Assembly: GCA_002399285.1 (NCBI GenBank)
Contig: DHDI01000002.1
Location: 1 to 64,000, forward strand
Origin: Thermoanaerobacterales bacterium UBA4880
Lineage (GTDB): Bacteria > Bacillota > Thermoanaerobacteria > Thermoanaerobacterales > UBA4877
Reading direction: 5' to 3'
Length of the DNA: 64,000 nt
The position numbers were made by a program, and so were the translations under genes. This document shows positions 35,263 through 44,315 of this stretch, piece by piece. Positions within the stretch are counted from its first letter, which is position 1. Each line of letters begins with the position of its first letter. The notes beneath the pieces were generated by a model that did no database searches, was not told where the DNA came from, and saw nothing but the letters and a program-made list of their open reading frames with translations.

Positions 35263-36750
35263 CTATGCTTCAGGCGGCATGACCAGTACGACCGCAAGAT
35301 CCTGCAGGCTGATGTTTTGCGAGACCTGCATGCCGCAGCCCAGTTTCCAAAGCGGCTTCGAGGTGCCGTGGGTCTGCAGCGGAGTGATCATGTCGACGCC
35401 CTTTGCCTGGGCCTCGCCGATGGTGTATCCATCGACGATTCCTCCGCTGAGCACGGTAACACCCTGTGCTGACGCCTCGTCGTCAAAATCTCCTCCCGGT
35501 CCGTCCGTACCGTCGGTGTCTACGCTTCCGATCACTATACGCTTCTCGTTTTGGATGACGTTCGCGGCGCTGAAGGCACACTCCTGATTTCGTCCGCCTA
35601 CGCCCGTGCCGCCGCCTACGGTGACAAGCATCTCTCCCATATAAAACATTGCGCAGGGAGCGGGGAACGGCTGGCCCTCGCTTATGGCAGTCTTGCCCAT
35701 GAGCCCAAGAAAGCGCCCCGTTACGGCGGCTTCCAGTTCATGCCCGCGGCACATCAGGTGGGCCGGATAGCCAAGCTCTTCGGCACGTTTCATGGCCGTG
35801 GGCAGCGGCCCCTTGCTGTCGGGCATAATACCGTAGATCAGGCAGCCAAGCTTTTCGAATTCTTCCTGACGCATGACGTCCCGGCCGATATCCTTATTGC
35901 TCAGGTAGTTTCTTATGCTCTCATCCACCTCATCCCATGCGCCCCACTTTTTCAGTATTAGTGTGGCTAATTCACGGGAGCCGCATTCCGGCATGGTATG
36001 CAGCCAGACATTGGCGCGCATAAGCCCCGGATACCCGACGATACCCGTATTGCCATAGTTGCAGTCTATTGCCAGCAAATGCACCATTTGTGCGGGCTCA
36101 AAGAGCCGGGTCATCCGGCCGCCCTTTACCTGGTCAAGATGATTGCGTACAATGCTGAGCTCCGCCGTCGGCACACCTTTCTCGATCTGCATCAGGTGTA
36201 CCATATCGCTCACCGCGGAAAGCGAAATGCCTTCCGCGGGAAGGGTGAGCAGCGAACCTACCCCATTGCCTATGCCGGTAAAGACCAGATCCCGCTTGGT
36301 GAGCTTGAGTTCGGAAGCCATTTCCACCATACGGCGGCAGGCTGCCACACAGTTCTCATCAGGGATAGGGTGTCCCGCATGATAAACCTCAAACTTGGAC
36401 GTATCGTCAATATCGCCGTATTTTACTATGCACAAGCCGCCCGTAAGATAATCGCCAAGGACGTCTTCCAAGGCCTTCGCTACTCGCAGCATGCCCTTTC
36501 CGGCAGCAAATACAAAGACACGGTCGTAGTCTTTATCCAGGTCAAATACATGGGGACCGGGGTTTGGCGTTCCAATGGGTTCAAAGTCAGGGCAGTCAAT
36601 GGTAAGCTTACCGCCCTCCAGCTTTAGCATATCCCTTGTTGCATTGTATGGGTCGGCAGCCTGTAAGGCCGTCTCAAGAATATCGCATACCAGCTTGCGT
36701 CCCTCGATATTGCCATGGGATGTAAGCGTATCTGAATTTTGTATTCTCAA
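35263..36750 (-). CDS. Glycerate-2-kinase-like protein (DUF4147/MOFRL), divergent
   Basis: The 495-residue protein matches glycerate 2-kinases of the GckA/TtuD type. It has FVFAAGKGMLRVAKALEDVL, YHAGHPIPDENCVAACRRM, IVRNHLDQVKGGRM, a C-terminal GGGTGVGGRNQECAFSAA and GSVDTDGTDGPGGDF. Two usual motifs differ: the SGGGSALL loop reads GIGNGVGSLL, and the SDVPGDD-type segment reads IDCNYGN. The true substrate may therefore not be glycerate. It is 22 bp after the first enolase-like gene, in one operon with both enolase-like genes. Confidence 0.8.
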   Translation of the reverse strand: MRIQNSDTLTSHGNIEGRKLVCDILETALQAADPYNATRDMLKLEGGKLTIDCPDFEPIGTPNPGPHVFDLDKDYDRVFVFAAGKGMLRVAKALEDVLGDYLTGGLCIVKYGDIDDTSKFEVYHAGHPIPDENCVAACRRMVEMASELKLTKRDLVFTGIGNGVGSLLTLPAEGISLSAVSDMVHLMQIEKGVPTAELSIVRNHLDQVKGGRMTRLFEPAQMVHLLAIDCNYGNTGIVGYPGLMRANVWLHTMPECGSRELATLILKKWGAWDEVDESIRNYLSNKDIGRDVMRQEEFEKLGCLIYGIMPDSKGPLPTAMKRAEELGYPAHLMCRGHELEAAVTGRFLGLMGKTAISEGQPFPAPCAMFYMGEMLVTVGGGTGVGGRNQECAFSAANVIQNEKRIVIGSVDTDGTDGPGGDFDDEASAQGVTVLSGGIVDGYTIGEAQAKGVDMITPLQTHGTSKPLWKLGCGMQVSQNISLQDLAVVLVMPPEA

Positions 36751-36771
36751 TTACAACCCCCCTATACGAAT

Positions 36772-38055
36772 TTATACCAAATTGAATTTATCGCCTTGAA
36801 GCCCGCCTCTGCCATAAAAGCGCGAGCGGGGACCTATCTCATGTTCAATCGCAAGAAGGCCGTTTCCTACTGCGTCGATACCCGATTCGTATATGGTCCC
36901 TGCAGAAAAGCCCACGGCATAGTCCGCCGTGTCCATATCCTCGCCGGCAAGATTCTGCGGCATTACATCAACGCCGTGGGTCTTTGCGTACCGGACGACC
37001 TCTATGGCATCGCTGACAGTGGCAAAGCTGCATACCGAAAGAAGGACGGAGTTGATGCTTCCATGGTTTATACAGGTCTTAATGCGGTCAAGATCGGTGC
37101 CGCAAATGTCCCGTCCGACTATTTGTATGCCCGTTTCCTCCAGAATCTTTGCATATCCGCCAAGATCATTCTCCTCCAACGGATCGTGCAGTATCACAAA
37201 CGGATATTCTTTAGCCATTTCAATGTACAGCGCGATCAATTCATCGCGCGTCTTATCCTCTGCGCTGAATAATCCCTTATAAAGCCCGGTTTCCGCGTCA
37301 TAATAGTCGTTGGCGCCGATATCCGCCTGGATGCCGATCTTGCCTGTGTATCCGGCTTTGTCGATACCTTCGGCCATGAGCTCCCAAAGCTTGCGGTCAT
37401 GATCTATCTTTCCCGCTGGGACTGCCAGGGAAAATCCACGGTGAACGAGCAGAGAATAGCTCTTTGACAGAAGTTTTTCGTAGACGTTGGCGGTTTCCCA
37501 CAGAGCGTAGTGAGCCTCTTCAAAGGAGTCAAAGCCGTAGCTTGTGAGCAAATAAATCGGGTTTCCTTTAGAGTGCGCGGCAGGATCGTATCGCTTACTG
37601 CCTGATGCCGCCACCTGGCCAGCTGCGGGAATCACAAAAGCAGTCTGCCCGCCCACATGGCGGTAAAGCGGCAGACCCTTCGCCTGCGCGCCTGCCTTTA
37701 GCGCCGCTATGGACACCGGCGCACTGATGTTGACATAACAAGGTATATTGACTTCCTTAAGCGACCTTTTAATAGCGGCGTCTACCTCGCCCTGACAATC
37801 GGCAGGCAGGCCGATAATGGCCGGCGCCACGATGCCGTTGATGATGCCCGCGGCAGTTTTAACGCCGAATCCGTTATACTCACAGGTATTATCATACAGA
37901 TAGATGGGGTTCCATCTGCCGGCAGGCAGGGCCTGAAATACCGAACCTACTCCAGCCGCCCCGTCTTCGGTCTTTATTATTACCTCGACGGCAGGCTTGT
38001 CCTGATCCGTGGAGGCCTGCACGGCCGATACTGATACAATTCTTGAATTATTCAT
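36772..38055 (-). CDS. Enolase-like protein 1, catalytic residues lost
   Basis: The 427-residue enolase-fold paralogue is recognised by GIINGIVAPAIIG near the N-terminus, GKIGIQADIGANDYYD, VILHDPLEENDLGGYA, QIVGRDICGTDLDRI and a C-terminal AVGFSAGTIYESG. Compared with true enolase, the metal ligand Glu of IEDP is His (LHDP), the first Asp of GDDL is Arg, and the catalytic Lys of LLLKVNQIGS is Ser (VLLSVCSFAT). The phosphate-binding SHRSGETED is absent. It therefore cannot be a normal phosphopyruvate hydratase. The ATG at 38055 has AAGGAGGT five bases upstream; its start overlaps enolase-like 2 by eight bases, so the two may form a heteromer. Confidence 0.82.
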   Translation of the reverse strand: MNNSRIVSVSAVQASTDQDKPAVEVIIKTEDGAAGVGSVFQALPAGRWNPIYLYDNTCEYNGFGVKTAAGIINGIVAPAIIGLPADCQGEVDAAIKRSLKEVNIPCYVNISAPVSIAALKAGAQAKGLPLYRHVGGQTAFVIPAAGQVAASGSKRYDPAAHSKGNPIYLLTSYGFDSFEEAHYALWETANVYEKLLSKSYSLLVHRGFSLAVPAGKIDHDRKLWELMAEGIDKAGYTGKIGIQADIGANDYYDAETGLYKGLFSAEDKTRDELIALYIEMAKEYPFVILHDPLEENDLGGYAKILEETGIQIVGRDICGTDLDRIKTCINHGSINSVLLSVCSFATVSDAIEVVRYAKTHGVDVMPQNLAGEDMDTADYAVGFSAGTIYESGIDAVGNGLLAIEHEIGPRSRFYGRGGLQGDKFNLV

Positions 38056-39373
38056 GGCGCACCTCCTTGCCTGCATTTTGAAATCTTTTGCCCTTCAGAC
38101 CCCTTGTCCCGGCATAGACAGCGCTGGAACCAAGTTCCTTTTCTATTTCCAGGAAACGGTTCCCACCGGGGCCAAGGCCCGATTCACGGATGGTCCCCGC
38201 ATTGATGCCCACCGAGTAGTCGGCGATCTCAACGCCTTCGCCGCGGCTGGAACAAGGCATCACGCCGTAGCCGTTTTCATAGGCGAATTGAACCATTTCC
38301 AGAGCCTGCGTAATAGAGCCGACCTGGTTTACCTTGAGCAATACGCAGTTGGTCGCTCCCGCCTTTACGCCTTCCGCGACTCGCTCTTCGTTTGTGGTGA
38401 ACAGATCGTCGCCGACGATCTGGATATCGACGGCCTTGGTCAGCAAGGCATGGCCCTCATAATCATTCTCATTGAGTGGGTCCTCCACGCTGACAAAGGA
38501 GTATTTGTCCGCCATCTCCTTTACCATCGCAATCACTTCGCCGCGGTCCATCTTGCCCGGCCCGAAGAGATTATCATAGGTCTTTGTCTCTTTGTTGTAG
38601 AAGCAATCGGCCGCAAGGTCTACCTGGATGCCTATTTTTCCTTCCTGGCCCGAGCGCGCTATACTCTCGCACATCATCTGCCATAGCTGTTTTTCATTTT
38701 CAACGATTCCCGGCGGTACATACACAAAACCGGTCGACGTACCGCTGCCGGACGACGGCAAAGGCAGCAGCCCGTATTTTTTCTGCATAAAGTTCTGCCA
38801 GTCGGATACTGCCGACCAAAGTGCGTAGGAAGCCTCCGAAAAAGTCTTATAATCGTGCGCAAGGAATGCATATGTGGGTTTTGCGCCTGCCTCGTGGAAA
38901 TGATCATAGCGGTTGCTGCCTCCGGCTATGCCATAAGCGGCGACTGGTAAAACGACTGCCGCGCTCCCTCCGATGTGGCGGTACAGCGGTATGCCGGATG
39001 CCAAAGCGCCCGCCTTCAGCACTGCTGCGGATACGGCCGCTATTGCATTGCCGCCGACTACCTTGTCGGAATTCTTTTGATGAAGTTCCAACATGGTGTT
39101 GTCGACCAAGAACTGATCGGCTGAATCAAGACCAATGATGGCCGGGCCAATAATATCGTTTACCTGATTTACGGCATTCATCACGCCCCGGCCATTCCAA
39201 CGGCTGCCGCCGTCATAGCTGAATTCCACCTCATGCGTGCCGATGGAAACGCCGGCGGTGCAGCCTGCGGAAGCGACCGTATGATCCTCCGTGACCACGG
39301 TCGCCTTTATAGCCGGATAGATACGGCCCATCACCTGCTCGGCATACACCTGCTTAATAGTTGTAGCTCCCAT
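38048..39373 (-). CDS. Enolase-like protein 2, catalytic Lys and metal ligands kept
   Basis: The 441-residue enolase paralogue keeps the metal ligands (IGIQVDLAAD, FVSVEDPL, IQIVGDDLF) and the catalytic-lysine segment NCVLLKVNQVGSITQALEM. The acid/base Glu loop (GDEGGFAP in enolase) reads SGTSTGFVY, and the phosphate-contacting SHRSGETED is replaced by CSSRGEGVEIAD. It is therefore likely to act on a different, perhaps unphosphorylated, hydroxy acid. First gene of the operon, with GGAAAGGAG before the ATG; an upstream in-frame Met is less likely. Not the housekeeping enolase. Confidence 0.82.
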   Translation of the reverse strand: MGATTIKQVYAEQVMGRIYPAIKATVVTEDHTVASAGCTAGVSIGTHEVEFSYDGGSRWNGRGVMNAVNQVNDIIGPAIIGLDSADQFLVDNTMLELHQKNSDKVVGGNAIAAVSAAVLKAGALASGIPLYRHIGGSAAVVLPVAAYGIAGGSNRYDHFHEAGAKPTYAFLAHDYKTFSEASYALWSAVSDWQNFMQKKYGLLPLPSSGSGTSTGFVYVPPGIVENEKQLWQMMCESIARSGQEGKIGIQVDLAADCFYNKETKTYDNLFGPGKMDRGEVIAMVKEMADKYSFVSVEDPLNENDYEGHALLTKAVDIQIVGDDLFTTNEERVAEGVKAGATNCVLLKVNQVGSITQALEMVQFAYENGYGVMPCSSRGEGVEIADYSVGINAGTIRESGLGPGGNRFLEIEKELGSSAVYAGTRGLKGKRFQNAGKEVRHE

Positions 39374-39470
39374 GAGTCTCGCTCCTTTCCGTTTCATATA
39401 GATTTTGTATGGTTTATTTAAAATTATATAAGCGCGCATCTCCGTCTGAGGATGTACACCGTTTGCGCTT

Positions 39471-39537
39471 AGTATTGCCCGAAGCTCTATGCAATACTAT
39501 AATAAATACTCTATCATTGATTCAATTATTGGTCAAT
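39471..39537 (-). promoter_or_regulatory. Control region of the enolase-like operon, with LysR-type site
   Basis: An inverted repeat ATTGA-N12-TCAAT (39516-39537) fits a LysR operator and overlaps TTGACC, with TAGAGT 17 bp downstream on the minus strand. Just inside the transcript is a 7-bp perfect inverted repeat AGTATTG/CAATACT (39471-39498, 14-base loop). The downstream leader of about 100 nt shows no gene. All functional assignments here are inferred. Confidence 0.4.
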
Positions 39538-39626
39538 TCATATAATATTTTTATGGCATGGTATTAAACTTTTTCTATGGCCGGTCCTTTATATTAATTC
39601 GCATCTTTTTCCACAAGCATCGGAAT

Positions 39627-39720
39627 CTGCGAAAAATGTCGGTAAGATCATAAAGACAGAAGATCGCTGTCAAATCCCGGCGTAGAAACTTCCACATTTT
39701 ATGAATAATTTGGATCGATA
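39627..39720 (+). repeat. Second dispersed repeat family, copy F3
   Basis: Opens CTGCGAAAAATGTCGGTAAG and continues with CATAAAGACA, CTGTCAAATCCCGGCGTAG, AAACTTCCACATTTTATGA, the full-length pattern seen in F1. It occupies the gap between the enolase-like operon promoter and the argS terminator, with no gene. Confidence 0.65.
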
Positions 39721-39721
39721 T

Positions 39722-39766
39722 TATAAAACCGGTCACGTCAGGTATTTTGCCTGAATGTGACCGGTT
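39722..39766 (-). terminator. Terminator of the argS operon
   Basis: ACCGGTCAC pairs with GTGACCGGT on the minus strand, 20 bp after the argS stop, followed by TTTTATAA. Confidence 0.8.
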
Positions 39767-39785
39767 CGTCTTTTCCTATTATATT

Positions 39786-41468
39786 CTACATCTTTTCGGG
39801 TGCATTGACCCCCAGCAGGCTAAGCGCATTGGCCAGCACCTTTCTCGTGCTGTCGGCAAGCACCAGCCTGGCCTTCATGACCTCTTCCTCTTCGCCTATG
39901 ACCCTGCACTCGGTATAGAAAGAGTGGAAGAGCGAGGCTAAGTCGCTGGCATAGTGGGTTATCCTATAAGGCTCCAGCCGCAAAGCGGCCTGGCCTATTT
40001 CCTCGGGATAGCTGGAGAGCTTTTCCATAAGCTGATACTCCGCATCCTTATTGAGGCGCGTCATATCCACGTCCGCCAGAGCGGGCACCTCCGTCCCTAT
40101 GGACGAGGCGTTCCTGAGTATGCTGCATATGCGGGCATGAGCATACTGCACATAGAACACCGGATTCTCATTGCTCTCCTTTATGGCCAGGTCCATGTCG
40201 AACTCGAACTGGGAATCGGCAGACCTCATATTGAACAGAAATCTCACCGCATCCCTTCCCACGGCATCGACTAAGTCCCGCAGGGTCACCATGTTGCCCT
40301 TCCTCTTCGACATTCTGGCAAATTCGCCGCCCATCTTGAGCCTCACCAGCTGCATGAGGATCACCACGAGACGGTCGGGGTCTATGCCCAGGGCCGCCAT
40401 AGCGGCTTTCATCCTGCCGACGTGTCCGGCATGATCGGCTCCCCATATGTCTATTACCGTGTCGAAGCCTCTTTTTATGAATTTATTCTTATGGTAGGCT
40501 ATATCGGAAGCAAAATATGTGGTCAGTCCGTTTGCCCTCACCAGCACGTCGTCCTTATCGGCTCCGAAGTCGGTCGCCTTGAACCATATGGCGCCGTCGC
40601 TCTCATATGTATGGCCCTTATCCTTAAGCTCATTAATAACGTCACGGATCTCGCCGCTCTCATACATGGAGCTCTCCCTGAACCAGACGTCGTAATGAAT
40701 GCCGTATGCCTCCAGATCATCCTTCATCCTGTCTATATTCTTCTCCAGCGCCCATTCCCTGAGCTTCTTCTGTCTCTCTTCTGAATCCATCTTGAGGCAT
40801 ACGTCGCCGTACTTTTCTATGTATTCCTTCATGAGCTCCACGACGTCCTCGCCGTGATACCCTTCTTCCGGCACCTCCGTATCCTGCCCGAAAAGCTCCA
40901 GATACCTCGCCTCCAGGGAAGCGCCGAATTTCTCTATCTGATTGCCGGCGTCGTTTATGTAGAATTCCCTCTCCACATAATAGCCCGCCTTTTGCAGTAT
41001 GGACGCCAGTACGTCGCCCAAGGCGCCCCCCCTCGCGTTGCCCAGATGCATGGGACCCGTTGGGTTGGCCGAGACGAACTCTATCTGCACCCTGCGCCCC
41101 TTGCCTATATCGAGACTGCCAAAATTATCGCCCATACCGTCTATCTCATTCAACACGTTATACAGCCCGGCCCTGTCCAGCTTGAAATTTATAAAGCCGG
41201 GGCCCGCTATCTCTATGGAAGACACATACTCGGTATGCGGAAAATTCTCCTTCATCAGCCCGGCCATCTCCCTGGGCTTCTTGCCGAAGAGCTTTGCCGA
41301 AGTCATGGCCGCGTTGGTGGCATAATCGCCGAAGCTCCTGTCCTTAGGCACCTCCAGTTCGGCCTCGGGTATCAGCGACGGATCTATCCCGTTATCCGCG
41401 GCTATCTTTTTGTAAGACTGCGTAATGCCCTGCTTAATATCATCCTGTATCTTAAAAATACTGTACAT
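39786..41468 (-). CDS. argS: Arginyl-tRNA synthetase
   Basis: The 560-residue class I aminoacyl-tRNA synthetase charges tRNA-Arg. It has an N-terminal Add-1 domain, the HIGH-type motif VSANPTGPMHLGNARGG (about 125-140), the KMSKS-type motif FARMSKRKGNMVTLRDLV (about 380) and a C-terminal DALR domain (LSLLGVNAPEKM end). It follows the DUF1934 gene with a 3-bp gap, in one operon. Complete in length for the family. Confidence 0.97.
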   Translation of the reverse strand: MYSIFKIQDDIKQGITQSYKKIAADNGIDPSLIPEAELEVPKDRSFGDYATNAAMTSAKLFGKKPREMAGLMKENFPHTEYVSSIEIAGPGFINFKLDRAGLYNVLNEIDGMGDNFGSLDIGKGRRVQIEFVSANPTGPMHLGNARGGALGDVLASILQKAGYYVEREFYINDAGNQIEKFGASLEARYLELFGQDTEVPEEGYHGEDVVELMKEYIEKYGDVCLKMDSEERQKKLREWALEKNIDRMKDDLEAYGIHYDVWFRESSMYESGEIRDVINELKDKGHTYESDGAIWFKATDFGADKDDVLVRANGLTTYFASDIAYHKNKFIKRGFDTVIDIWGADHAGHVGRMKAAMAALGIDPDRLVVILMQLVRLKMGGEFARMSKRKGNMVTLRDLVDAVGRDAVRFLFNMRSADSQFEFDMDLAIKESNENPVFYVQYAHARICSILRNASSIGTEVPALADVDMTRLNKDAEYQLMEKLSSYPEEIGQAALRLEPYRITHYASDLASLFHSFYTECRVIGEEEEVMKARLVLADSTRKVLANALSLLGVNAPEKM

Positions 41469-41471
41469 CGG

Positions 41472-41876
41472 TCAGTTAACCTCCCTCACGATCATTTTCA
41501 GTTCGTTGGTACCTATATAAGCGTCATCCAGCATGAGATGATAGCGCATATCTATTTCTCCGCCCGTGCCCTGCAGGTCTATATGCAGCTTCTTTCCGAC
41601 CACGCCGAGGTCGAATATTCCGTCGGCGGTTATGTATGGGCTCACATTCTTTTTATCCCTTTCAAACACGAGCTTGCTGTTATATTTCCCGTTATTGAAC
41701 ACCACTACTCTGTCCCTTTCGACTTTCATGGTGGTGACAGTATCCATGCCGCTCTTATAAACGATATAACAGCTGTTCATATCTTTGTAAATTTCAGCCT
41801 CCGTAGTAAGTTCCGCTGTCTCTTCACCACGGGGTGAGATTTGGGTGCTTACGGCCCTTACCCATGCCTTCGCCAT
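41472..41876 (-). CDS. DUF1934 (YwiB-like) beta-barrel protein
   Basis: The 134-residue protein has the DUF1934 pattern (ELTTEAEIYKDMNSCYIVYK, SGMDTVTTMKVERDRVVVF, GEIDMRYHLMLD), predicted to form a calycin-like beta barrel. Its function is unknown; in many clostridia it sits directly before argS, as here. Cytoplasmic, no signal peptide. Confidence 0.88.
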   Translation of the reverse strand: MAKAWVRAVSTQISPRGEETAELTTEAEIYKDMNSCYIVYKSGMDTVTTMKVERDRVVVFNNGKYNSKLVFERDKKNVSPYITADGIFDLGVVGKKLHIDLQGTGGEIDMRYHLMLDDAYIGTNELKMIVREVN

Positions 41877-42065
41877 TAAACCTCCCCCTCATCATTTTTA
41901 ATTAAATTATAACACTTATTTATCATGCATGGTAATTGTTTATTTTGACTGTTATTCTATCATTTACTACGCCGGCAAGGCTAATAATCTTTCATTTTTA
42001 TGTACTAAATATGCATAATTTGTGCTATAATATCATTGGATTATTGATTTTGGAGGTATTTGATC

Positions 42066-42284
42066 ATGTTGTCACATGAATATTATAGTCATTATATAAA
42101 ATATGAGCAACAGTTCGGAGCGGTAAGAAGGGGCTGCGCATGCGAATACTGCGGATACGCGGCCAGGCCGTCCTCCTCGGGTGACTCCTGCTCATACTGC
42201 TTTAGATACAAAAAAGCAGGGCGCAAAGCCCTGCTCAAGACCGGCGGCAAACTCACGAAGCCACAAAACCGTATGGCAATTTAG
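42066..42284 (+). CDS. Small cysteine-rich protein, possible zinc ribbon
   Basis: A 72-residue reading frame with GCACEYCGYAARPSSSGD then CSYCFRYKK (two CxxC pairs) and a good GGAGGT ribosome site before the ATG at 42066; a TATAAT lies about 35 bp upstream. The last 25 or so codons read through the minus-strand arcC terminator and into repeat E, so the original C-terminus may have been altered by the repeat. No family recognised; a real small gene is likely, its exact end uncertain. Confidence 0.5.
   Translation: MLSHEYYSHYIKYEQQFGAVRRGCACEYCGYAARPSSSGDSCSYCFRYKKAGRKALLKTGGKLTKPQNRMAI
42209..42237 (-). terminator. Terminator of the arginine deiminase operon
   Basis: On the minus strand AGCAGGGC-loop-GCCCTGCT is followed by TTTTTTG. 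It lies beyond repeat E, downstream of the arcC stop codon. Confidence 0.8.
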
Positions 42285-42315
42285 CCTGCACGGTCTGCCG
42301 GTTTGTATACAGCCC
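42236..42315 (+). repeat. Dispersed repeat, short form, copy E
   Basis: CAAGACCGG...GCAATTTAGCCTGCACGGTCTGCCGG then TTTGTATACAG resembles the short forms C1 and D. It lies exactly between the arcC stop codon and the operon terminator, so it is part of the mRNA 3' end. Confidence 0.55.
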
Positions 42316-42318
42316 TAC

Positions 42319-43263
42319 CTACATTGTAATTACCGTACCCGTCCTTCCCTCTATGGCGTCTTCCGCCCTTTCCAGGGAAGTGATTATCACCCTGCGTCCA
42401 GGCCGGGATTTCGCGAACATCATCGCGGCCTGGACCTTGGGAAGCATCGACCCGGGCGCAAACTGTCCCTCGCCTATGTACCGCTCGCACTCCGGGACGG
42501 TCATGCTGTCCAGATCCCTTTGATTCGGCTTCTTATAGTTTATCGAAACCTTTTCCACGGTCGTGAGGATCATCAATATATCGCTGTCTACCAGCTCGGC
42601 CAGCTTCTCCGAGGCCAGGTCCTTGTCAATGACCGCCGCAACTCCTTTAAGGCCGTCCTCGTCCTGTATCACCGGCACTCCTCCTCCGCCGCATGATATG
42701 ACCACATGCCCGGCCTGGATAAGCGTCCTTATTATATCGTCCTCAACTATCTTCTTGGGCATCGGCGAGGGTACCACTCTGCGATAGCCCCTTCCCGCAT
42801 CCTCCTTCATTACATATCCGTAATCCCGTACCAGACCCTCCGCCTCTTCCTTGCTGTAGAAGGACCCTATGGGCTTGGTAGGATTTTTAAATGCGGGATC
42901 GCTCCCATCCACGACCACCTGAGTGACGACGGTCGCTATGGATTTATCAATGCCGTTTTTGGCCATCTCGTCACCTATGGCCTGCTGAAGATGATAGCCT
43001 ATGTATCCCTGGCTCATGCTTCCGCATTCCGGCAGAGGCATGACGGGGTTACCGTCGGACCTGGCCGCAGTCTCATAGGTGGATATGATCTGACCGACCT
43101 GCGGCCCGTTTCCGTGGGCTATAATGACCTGATGTCCCTGTTTTATCAGCTTGACTATGGTATGTGCGGTAAGCCTCGCCGAATCATACTGCCCCTGAGC
43201 CGATATATCCTTAGGGTCGGCCTGGAGGGCATTGCCCCCCAGAGCCACTACTATTCTTGCCAT
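42319..43263 (-). CDS. arcC: Carbamate kinase
   Basis: The 314-residue kinase makes ATP from carbamoyl phosphate in the last step of the arginine deiminase pathway. Hallmarks are MARIVVALGGNAL, IIAHGNGPQVG, SFYSKEEAEGLVRDYGYVMKED and VISCGGGGVPV, typical of the amino acid kinase fold. It is 17 bp after arcB and is the last gene of the operon before the terminator; a short repeat follows it. Confidence 0.96.
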   Translation of the reverse strand: MARIVVALGGNALQADPKDISAQGQYDSARLTAHTIVKLIKQGHQVIIAHGNGPQVGQIISTYETAARSDGNPVMPLPECGSMSQGYIGYHLQQAIGDEMAKNGIDKSIATVVTQVVVDGSDPAFKNPTKPIGSFYSKEEAEGLVRDYGYVMKEDAGRGYRRVVPSPMPKKIVEDDIIRTLIQAGHVVISCGGGGVPVIQDEDGLKGVAAVIDKDLASEKLAELVDSDILMILTTVEKVSINYKKPNQRDLDSMTVPECERYIGEGQFAPGSMLPKVQAAMMFAKSRPGRRVIITSLERAEDAIEGRTGTVITM

Positions 43264-43280
43264 GATTCTCCCCCTTGTTC

Positions 43281-44255
43281 TTAAGCCAACGTGGCGACCA
43301 TGATTGCCTTTATGGTATGCATCCTGTTTTCCGCCTCGTCGAACACCTTGGAGTATTTGCTCTCAAACACCTCGTCGGTGACCTCCATCTCCCCAATGTT
43401 CTTGGACATATCGGTGTCATCGTTATGGAAAGCGGGCAGACAATGCAGGAAGATGACGTCCTCCTTGCCTGTGGCCTTTATTAGATCCATATTTACCTGG
43501 TATGGCTTCAAAAGATTTATCCTCTCCTGCATCTTGCTCTCTTCGCCCATGGAGGCCCATACGTCGGTATATATGGCATCGGCTCCCTTTACCGCTTTCT
43601 TAGGATCGTCGCAGAGCTCTATTATCGAGCCCGTCTCTTTGGCTATCTCCTTGGCCTGGGCCACGACGGACTCTTCCGGCCAAAGCTGCCTCGGCGCACC
43701 CGCTGAAAAGTGCATTCCCATAATGGCGCATCCCAGTATGAGGGAATTGCCCATGTTATTTCTGGCATCGCCCATATATGTAAGTTTTATACCCTTAAGA
43801 TACCCGAAATGCTCTTTTATGGTGAGGAAATCCGCCAATATCTGCGTTGGATGCGAATAATCCGTAAGTCCGTTCCATACGGGCACGCCGGAATACTTCG
43901 CCAGGTCATCCACCGTCTTCTGTTTGAATCCCCGGAATTCTATACCGTCAAACATCCTTCCCAATACCCTGGCAGTATCGGCGACGGTCTCCTTTTTGCC
44001 CAGCTGTATGTCACCCTTGCCGAGATATTCCGGATGCGCGCCCTCGTCTATGCAGGCAACGGTAAATGCACACCTGGTTCTGGTCGACGGCTTTTCAAAC
44101 AGCAGCGCCACGTTCTTACCTTCCAGCAAATTACCCTTGATACCCGCTTTCTTTTTGTTCTTTAGAGTGGATGCCAGATCCAAAAGATAATCCATCTCTT
44201 CCATCGACAGCTGCTCTATCGTAAGCAGTGATTTGCCCTTCATGTTTATCGGCAT
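43281..44255 (-). CDS. arcB: Ornithine carbamoyltransferase (catabolic)
   Basis: The 324-residue enzyme splits citrulline with phosphate to ornithine and carbamoyl phosphate. It contains the carbamoyl-phosphate site [11 protein letters not shown] (about 54-64), [12 protein letters not shown] (about 130), [12 protein letters not shown] and the ornithine-binding FLHCLPAFH (about 265). Lying in the arcA-arcD-arcB-arcC operon, it should work in the catabolic direction. Confidence 0.96.
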   Translation of the reverse strand: MPINMKGKSLLTIEQLSMEEMDYLLDLASTLKNKKKAGIKGNLLEGKNVALLFEKPSTRTRCAFTVACIDEGAHPEYLGKGDIQLGKKETVADTARVLGRMFDGIEFRGFKQKTVDDLAKYSGVPVWNGLTDYSHPTQILADFLTIKEHFGYLKGIKLTYMGDARNNMGNSLILGCAIMGMHFSAGAPRQLWPEESVVAQAKEIAKETGSIIELCDDPKKAVKGADAIYTDVWASMGEESKMQERINLLKPYQVNMDLIKATGKEDVIFLHCLPAFHNDDTDMSKNIGEMEVTDEVFESKYSKVFDEAENRMHTIKAIMVATLA

Positions 44256-44315
44256 TCAAAACCCTCCTTCGAATATTATGACGTTAACAACAATATATCA
44301 CATAAATTCGTTTGA

